Shown here: piece by piece, positions 42,260 to 46,716 of the stretch | How positions within the stretch are numbered: position 1 is the first letter of the stretch | How the letters are laid out: each line of letters begins with the position of its first letter | Made by a program: the position numbers and the translations under genes | Assembly (NCBI GenBank): GCA_902776935.1 | Contig: CACYRS010000021.1 | Coordinates: 1 to 46,716, forward strand | Direction of reading: 5' to 3' | DNA: 46,716 nt | Source of the DNA: an uncultured Prevotellaceae bacterium | Lineage (GTDB): Bacteria > Bacteroidota > Bacteroidia > Bacteroidales > Bacteroidaceae | Notes under the pieces: model-generated | What the model was told of the DNA's origin: nothing | Seen by the model: only the letters and a program-made list of their open reading frames with translations | Databases searched by the model: none

Positions 42260-44557
42260 ATGGTAAAGATTTCAAAAGAAGCAGCTCTCGAATATCATGA
42301 GAGCGGAAGACCTGGTAAGATTGAGGTGAAACCAACCAAGGCCTACAGAACCCAAACCGACCTCTCGTTAGCTTACTCACCTGGTGTGGCATTCCCATGT
42401 CTTGAGATTCAGGAAGATCCAAACAATGCCTATAAGTATACCGACAAAGGTAACCTCGTGGCTGTAATCTCCAACGGTACCGCAGTGCTCGGACTGGGCG
42501 ACATCGGTGCGATGAGCGGCAAGCCGGTGATGGAGGGTAAGGGTCTGCTCTTCAAGATATACGGCGGCATCGACGTGTTTGACATCGAGGTGGCCGAGAA
42601 AGACCCAGAGAAGTTCTGTGAGGCTGTGGAGCGCATCGCCCCCACCTTCGGAGGTATCAACCTCGAGGACATCAAGGCTCCTGAGTGCTTCTATATCGAG
42701 GACCGTCTGAAGAAGACCCTCGACATCCCCGTTATGCACGACGACCAGCACGGCACAGCCATCATCTCTGCAGCTGGACTGAAAAACGCTATGGAGGTGA
42801 TCGGTAAGGACATCAAGAAGGTGAAAATTGTAGTCAACGGTGCAGGTGCAGCTGCCATCAGTTGTACGAAGCTCTATATGGCCATCGGTGCTCAGAAGGA
42901 GAACATCGTGATGCTCGACTCTAAGGGCGTCATCTCTACTGAGCGTCAGGACCTCAACGAACAGAAGAAATTCTTTGCCACCACACGTACCGACATCCAC
43001 ACCCTCGCAGAGGCAGTGAAGGATGCCGACGTGTTCGTTGGACTCTCGAAGGGTAACGTGCTCTCACAGGATATGGTAAAGTCAATGGCGAAAGACCCAG
43101 TGATCTTCGCTCTTGCCAACCCTGTGCCTGAGATATCATACGAAGAAGCTATGGAGGCTCGTCCCGACGTGCTGATGTCAACAGGTCGTACTGACTATCC
43201 AAACCAGATAAACAACGTTATCGGATTCCCATACATCTTCCGAGGTGCACTCGACGTACACGCTACTGCCATCAACGAGGAGATGAAACTCGCTGCCGTT
43301 CACGCCATCGCAGACCTCGCAAAGAAGCCCGTGCCCGACGTGGTGAACGATGTATACAAGGTAAACAACCTCACCTTCGGACGTAACTACTTCATTCCGA
43401 AGCCCGTTGACCCACGACTCATCACAGAGGTGAGCTCAGCTGTGGCCAAGGCTGCCATCGAGAGCGGTGTTGCAAGAAAGACCATCGAAGACTGGGACGA
43501 ATATAAGAACTCACTCAGCGTGCTGCTGGGTCAGGAGACAAAGCTCACACAGAAGCTCTACGCCACCGCTGCCGCTCATCCACAGAGAGTGGTGTTCGCA
43601 GAGGCCGTTCACCCAACAATGCTCAAGGCTGCCGTTCAGGCAAAGGCAGAGGGTATCTGTCAGCCTATCCTGTTGGGCAACGACGAGGTGATTGCCAAGC
43701 TCGCTAAGAAACTCGACCTCAACCTCGACGGTATCGATATCGTTAACCTGCGTCATCCGTCGGAGATGGAGCGTCGTGAGCGCTATGCACGCATCCTCAC
43801 GGAGAAGCGCAAAAGAGAGGGATATACATTCCAGGAGGCCAACGATAAGATGTTTGAGCGTAACTACTTCGGAATGATGATGGTTGAGACTGGCGAGGCC
43901 GATGCCTTCATCACTGGTCTGTATACCAAGTACTCCAACACCATCAAGGTTGTTAACGAGGTGATCGGTATCCGTCCGGAATACAAGCACTTCGGAGCTA
44001 TGCACATCATCAACTCTCCTAAGGGTACATACTATATCGCCGACACCCTCGTAAACGAGAATCCTGACCGCGACATCCTGCTCGACATCTCGAAGCTCGC
44101 TGCAACTGCAGTCAGATTCTTCAACGAGAAGCCTGTCATCGCACTTGTATCCCACTCTAACTTCGGTAGTAACACCAGCGACGGTGCCATGAAGGTGAAG
44201 GACACGGTGGCAAAGATGCAGGAACTCTATCCTGACCTGCCTATCGACGGAGAGATGCAGCTGGGATTCGCCCTCGACGACGAACTGCGCGACGAGGAGT
44301 ATCCGTTCACGCGTCTGAAGGGTAAGAAGGTCAACACCCTCGTATTCCCAAACCTCACCTCTGCACGCTCATCGTATAAGATGCTGCAGATGCTGGGGTC
44401 CGACGCTGAGATCATCGGCCCGATACAGATGGGACTGAATAAACCTATCCACTTCGTTGACTTCGGAGCATCAGTGCGAGACGTGCTTAACATCGTGGCT
44501 GTGGCTACTATCGATGCCTATGTGGATAAGATCAAGAAGAAACTGAGCGGAAAATAA
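42260..44557 (+). CDS. maeB: NADP-dependent malic enzyme with phosphotransacetylase-like C-domain
   Basis: 765 residues, the normal MaeB fusion. Malic domain ~15-140 ([40 protein letters not shown]), [10 protein letters not shown] with metal ligands, NAD(P)-binding ~155-400 ([38 protein letters not shown]), then a PTA-like domain ~430-765 ([23 protein letters not shown]-like and [13 protein letters not shown]). The PTA part is usually inactive and allosteric, binding acetyl-CoA. It decarboxylates malate to pyruvate with NADPH production. Single-gene transcript. Confidence 0.94.
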   Translation: MVKISKEAALEYHESGRPGKIEVKPTKAYRTQTDLSLAYSPGVAFPCLEIQEDPNNAYKYTDKGNLVAVISNGTAVLGLGDIGAMSGKPVMEGKGLLFKIYGGIDVFDIEVAEKDPEKFCEAVERIAPTFGGINLEDIKAPECFYIEDRLKKTLDIPVMHDDQHGTAIISAAGLKNAMEVIGKDIKKVKIVVNGAGAAAISCTKLYMAIGAQKENIVMLDSKGVISTERQDLNEQKKFFATTRTDIHTLAEAVKDADVFVGLSKGNVLSQDMVKSMAKDPVIFALANPVPEISYEEAMEARPDVLMSTGRTDYPNQINNVIGFPYIFRGALDVHATAINEEMKLAAVHAIADLAKKPVPDVVNDVYKVNNLTFGRNYFIPKPVDPRLITEVSSAVAKAAIESGVARKTIEDWDEYKNSLSVLLGQETKLTQKLYATAAAHPQRVVFAEAVHPTMLKAAVQAKAEGICQPILLGNDEVIAKLAKKLDLNLDGIDIVNLRHPSEMERRERYARILTEKRKREGYTFQEANDKMFERNYFGMMMVETGEADAFITGLYTKYSNTIKVVNEVIGIRPEYKHFGAMHIINSPKGTYYIADTLVNENPDRDILLDISKLAATAVRFFNEKPVIALVSHSNFGSNTSDGAMKVKDTVAKMQELYPDLPIDGEMQLGFALDDELRDEEYPFTRLKGKKVNTLVFPNLTSARSSYKMLQMLGSDAEIIGPIQMGLNKPIHFVDFGASVRDVLNIVAVATIDAYVDKIKKKLSGK

Positions 44558-44577
44558 ATAAGGGCTACACCTTATTT
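44556..44577 (+). terminator. First hairpin after maeB
   Basis: AAATAAGG (44556-44563), loop GCTACA, CCTTATTT (44570-44577); A/T-rich 8-bp stem directly at the stop codon. Weak compared with the next hairpin. Confidence 0.45.
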
Positions 44578-44617
44578 ATAAATATAGAAATAAAAAATAT
44601 AAAATAAAAAATATGGG

Positions 44618-44655
44618 GAGCCAGGGGCATGAGGATGCTGCCTGGCTCTTTTTTT
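44618..44655 (+). terminator. Main terminator after maeB
   Basis: GAGCCAGG (44618-44625) and CCTGGCTC (44641-44648) followed by seven Ts. Confidence 0.88.
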
Positions 44656-44731
44656 GTGGCAGGTTGTGTTCGGACACGTGTAAACGCACACTTTCTGACC
44701 TTTTGAGTTGATATATGTCAATTAAGTAACA

Positions 44732-44745
44732 AAACGTAAGCGTTT
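44732..44745. promoter_or_regulatory. Small palindrome upstream of the gdhA promoter
   Basis: AAACG-TAAG-CGTTT, centred about 30 bp upstream of the gdhA -33 box. A possible activator or repressor site; short enough to be chance. The rest of 44656-44767 holds nothing recognisable. Confidence 0.25.
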
Positions 44746-44767
44746 GCGCGAATTTTTTATCAAATTG

Positions 44768-44799
44768 TTTGGAGATTACAAGTTTTCAGTGTAATTTTG
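44768..44799 (+). promoter_or_regulatory. Promoter of gdhA
   Basis: TTTG (44768-44771), 20 bp, TAATTTTG (44792-44799); A-rich leader of about 58 nt to the ATG. Confidence 0.75.
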
Positions 44800-44862
44800 C
44801 AACCAGAAATTAAAAATAAAAAGAATTAAGTTAAGTATAACAACAAAAAAAGAAAAAAGATT

Positions 44863-46200
44863 ATGAATGCAGCACAAGTTGTAGAGCAGTTGAAGCAGCG
44901 CTTCCCAAATGAGCCTGAGTACATCCAGGCAGTTAGTCAGGTTCTTCCAACTATCGAGGAGGAGTATAACAAGCACCCAGAGTTCGAGAAGGCAAACCTC
45001 ATCGAGCGTCTGTGTATCCCCGACAGAGTATGTGAGTTCCGTATCACATGGGTTGACGATAAGGGTAACGTTCAGACAAACATGGGTTACCGTATCCAGC
45101 ACAACAACGCCATTGGTCCATACAAAGGAGGTCTGCGTTATCACAAGAGTGTAAACCTGGGTATCCTGAAGTTCCTCGCATTCGAGCAGACTTTCAAGAA
45201 CTCACTGACCACACTTCCTATGGGTGGTGCAAAGGGAGGTTCAGACTTCTCACCACGTGGCAAGAGCGACGCTGAGGTAATGCGTTTCTGCCAGGCATTC
45301 ATGAATGAGCTCTATCGCGTTATCGGTCCCGATGAGGACGTTCCTGCTGGTGACATCGGTGTAGGTGGTCGTGAGGTTGGTTACCTCTTCGGACAGTACA
45401 AAAAGCTCACTCACCAGTTCCAGGGTGTGCTCACTGGTAAGGGTATCCCCTTCGGTGGTTCACTCATCCGTCCTGAGGCTACCGGTTACGGTACAGTATA
45501 TTTCCTCGTTTCTATGCTCGCTACTCGCGGCATCGACATCAAGGGTAAGAAGGTGTTGATCTCTGGTGCTGGTAACGTTGCACAGTATGCTGCCGAGAAG
45601 TGTCTGCAGCTCGGTGCTACACCATTGACAATGTCTGACTCTGACGGTTACATCTACGATCCAGACGGTATCGACCGCGCTAAGCTCGACTACATCATGG
45701 AGCTGAAGAACGTAGAGCGTGGACGTATCAAGGAGTATGTTGAGGAGTACCCAACAGCTAAGTACTACGAGGGCAAGCGTCCTTGGTTTGAAAAGGCCGA
45801 CATCGCACTACCTTGCGCTACACAGAACGAGATCAACGCTGAAGAGGCTCAGGCACTCGTTGACAACGGTATTATCGCAGTAGCTGAGGGTGCAAACATG
45901 CCTACCCTGCCCGATGCTATCAAGATCTTCCAGAACGCTAAGATCCTCTACTCTCCTGGTAAGGCTTCTAACGCTGGTGGTGTATCAGTATCAGGTCTTG
46001 AGATGTCACAGAACTCTGAGCGTCTGAGCTGGACCGCTGAGGAGGTAGACAACTACCTGAAGCGTATCATGAACGATATTCACGAGAACTGCGTGAAGTA
46101 CGGTACAGAGGCTGACGGCTACATCAACTATGTGAAGGGTGCTAACGTAGCAGGCTTCATGAAGGTTGCAAAGGCCATGATGGCTCAGGGCATTGTGTAA
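44863..46200 (+). CDS. gdhA: NADP-type glutamate dehydrogenase
   Basis: 445 residues, hexameric GDH length. PYKGGLRYHKSVNLGILKFL, LPMGGAKGGSDFSPRGKSD (catalytic Lys), GPDEDVPAGDIGVGGREVGY, Rossmann loop VLISGAGNVAQYAAEKC and EGANMPTLPDAIKIF. It fixes ammonia onto 2-oxoglutarate to give glutamate, a main nitrogen-assimilation route in gut Bacteroidales. Codon use is strongly biased (GGT, GTT, CGT, CTC), as expected for a highly expressed gene. Monocistronic, between the promoter at 44768 and the terminator at 46275. Confidence 0.95.
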   Translation: MNAAQVVEQLKQRFPNEPEYIQAVSQVLPTIEEEYNKHPEFEKANLIERLCIPDRVCEFRITWVDDKGNVQTNMGYRIQHNNAIGPYKGGLRYHKSVNLGILKFLAFEQTFKNSLTTLPMGGAKGGSDFSPRGKSDAEVMRFCQAFMNELYRVIGPDEDVPAGDIGVGGREVGYLFGQYKKLTHQFQGVLTGKGIPFGGSLIRPEATGYGTVYFLVSMLATRGIDIKGKKVLISGAGNVAQYAAEKCLQLGATPLTMSDSDGYIYDPDGIDRAKLDYIMELKNVERGRIKEYVEEYPTAKYYEGKRPWFEKADIALPCATQNEINAEEAQALVDNGIIAVAEGANMPTLPDAIKIFQNAKILYSPGKASNAGGVSVSGLEMSQNSERLSWTAEEVDNYLKRIMNDIHENCVKYGTEADGYINYVKGANVAGFMKVAKAMMAQGIV

Positions 46201-46274
46201 GCCATTATATTTAATTTGACCAACACAAAGTTTTTATATAATGTAGATATCAAAAACAGTATTGTTTCTTTTGG

Positions 46275-46306
46275 GAGGGCAAGTTCGTGAGAATTTGCCC
46301 TCTTTT
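46275..46306 (+). terminator. Terminator of gdhA
   Basis: GAGGGCAA (46275-46282), 12-nt loop, TTGCCCTC (46295-46302), TTTT. Confidence 0.85.
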
Positions 46307-46356
46307 AGTTTCTTTAACCTCATATTTAGTTAATCTTTCTTAAATCACGTCTATCA

Positions 46357-46387
46357 TTTATCATTTATCCTTTATCATTTATCAATT
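46357..46387 (-). repeat. Heptad tandem repeat, copy 3 (inverted)
   Basis: Reverse complement of the 31-bp repeat at 822-852 with one mismatch, placed just upstream of the rpsA -7 box, where it overlaps the -33 region. Confidence 0.8.
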
Positions 46388-46393
46388 ATTTAG

Positions 46394-46401
46394 TACCTTT
46401 G
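46394..46401 (+). promoter_or_regulatory. -7 box of rpsA
   Basis: TACCTTTG, with only a CTTT-like -33 element inside the heptad repeat. The transcript would begin near 46407, giving a leader of about 134 nt. Confidence 0.65.
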
Positions 46402-46413
46402 CAGCCGCTTTGT

Positions 46414-46503
46414 CCCCCGTAGGGGGAAATAGGGGCAGGAACAGGCGCCGCTCCTATCTATTATTAACCCTTTAAAGATGGTCTGCTGACGTCTGTGCAG
46501 ACC
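46414..46503 (+). promoter_or_regulatory. Structured leader of rpsA
   Basis: Two clear stems: CCCCC-GTA-GGGGG (46414-46426) and GGTCTGC (46480-46486) / GCAGACC (46497-46503). S1 is autoregulated through its leader in Enterobacteria; a similar role here is possible but unproven. Confidence 0.4.
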
Positions 46504-46540
46504 CCGCCCTGACAAACAAACGAGGGGCAAAAATTTATTT

Positions 46541-46716
46541 ATGTCAGATTTAACAAAGAACGTTAAGCCACTCGACGATTTCAATTGGGAAGAGTTCGAG
46601 AACGGAACAAGTGCCAACATCAGCAAGGAAGAACTTGACAAGGCTTACGACGAAACCCTGAACAAGGTAGCCGACCATCAGGTAGTTGACGGTAAGGTCA
46701 TCTCAGTTGACAAGAA
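46541..46716 (+). CDS. rpsA: 30S ribosomal protein S1 (3' partial)
   Basis: The first 58 codons only; the window ends inside the gene. MSDLTKNVKPLDDFNWEEFE and ELDKAYDETLNKVADHQVVD then GKVISVDK match the conserved Bacteroidetes S1 N-terminus that leads into the first S1 RNA-binding repeat. S1 helps mRNA bind the 30S subunit, which matters in a phylum where Shine-Dalgarno pairing is rarely used. Confidence 0.88.
   Translation, partial: MSDLTKNVKPLDDFNWEEFENGTSANISKEELDKAYDETLNKVADHQVVDGKVISVDK

Noticed and set aside
1-46716. tRNA or rRNA genes
   Set aside because: No cloverleaf with GGTTCGAATCC-type T arm or rRNA signature was seen on reading either strand, though a covariance search was not possible.

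Overview
The window looks like chromosomal DNA from a Bacteroidales bacterium, most likely a Prevotella-type member of the Prevotellaceae. Nearly every transcription unit starts with the Bacteroidetes promoter pattern (TTG/TTTG, about 20 bp, then TAnnTTTG), Shine-Dalgarno sequences are rare, and the gene set includes a type IX secretion plug protein, HU-like and LruC-type proteins, a propeller-sensor regulator, class III fructose-bisphosphatase and a phosphoglycerate-mutase-like homoserine kinase. No rRNA, tRNA, CRISPR array, transposase or integrase was seen.

Layout. 1-1010: the 3' part of an HU-like gene with a frameshifted 'smalltalk' small gene behind it. 1105-4274: operon of an HU/SPOR membrane protein, an FHA protein, purU and hisH. 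4271-6293 (minus): rfbC-hisA-hisF, convergent with hisH. 6427-15263: one tight eight-gene operon, hisIE-ftsE-like-lysC-lysA-two glycosyltransferases-fbp-T9SS plug. 15255-17738 (minus): membrane-spanning propeller/AraC regulator. 17912-23037: threonine operon thrA-homoserine kinase-thrC. About 23150-23213: candidate small RNA. 23216-27732 (minus): double-module sensor kinase, response regulator and a small membrane protein. 27786-33706: hexuronate catabolism, with kdgK, a DUF4177-like gene and eda (minus) opposite a LacI regulator, uxaA and an NhaC-type antiporter (plus), and a probable LacI operator between the two arms. 33726-37171: hypothetical protein, zinc-ribbon membrane protein, GH25 lysozyme and inositol monophosphatase. 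37196-39006: accessory patch with an ORF6N remnant, inverted repeats, a 50-nt A/T-only block, an 8-bp tandem repeat, a second HU-like gene broken by a 13-bp duplication, and a second decayed smalltalk gene. 39081-42086: divergent pair of LruC-type lipoproteins. 42260-46200: maeB and gdhA. 46541 to the end: start of rpsA.

How it fits together. Most of the window is amino-acid supply (histidine, lysine/diaminopimelate, threonine, glutamate) and central carbon enzymes (Fbp, MaeB). The hexuronate block converts altronate to KDG, KDPG, pyruvate and glyceraldehyde-3-phosphate under a local LacI repressor. The most unusual material is the decaying pair of HU/smalltalk units 38 kb apart, dispersed heptad repeats, the promoter-to-terminator small RNA, the repeat-rich patch near 37.5 kb, and a sensor kinase carrying two kinase-like modules.
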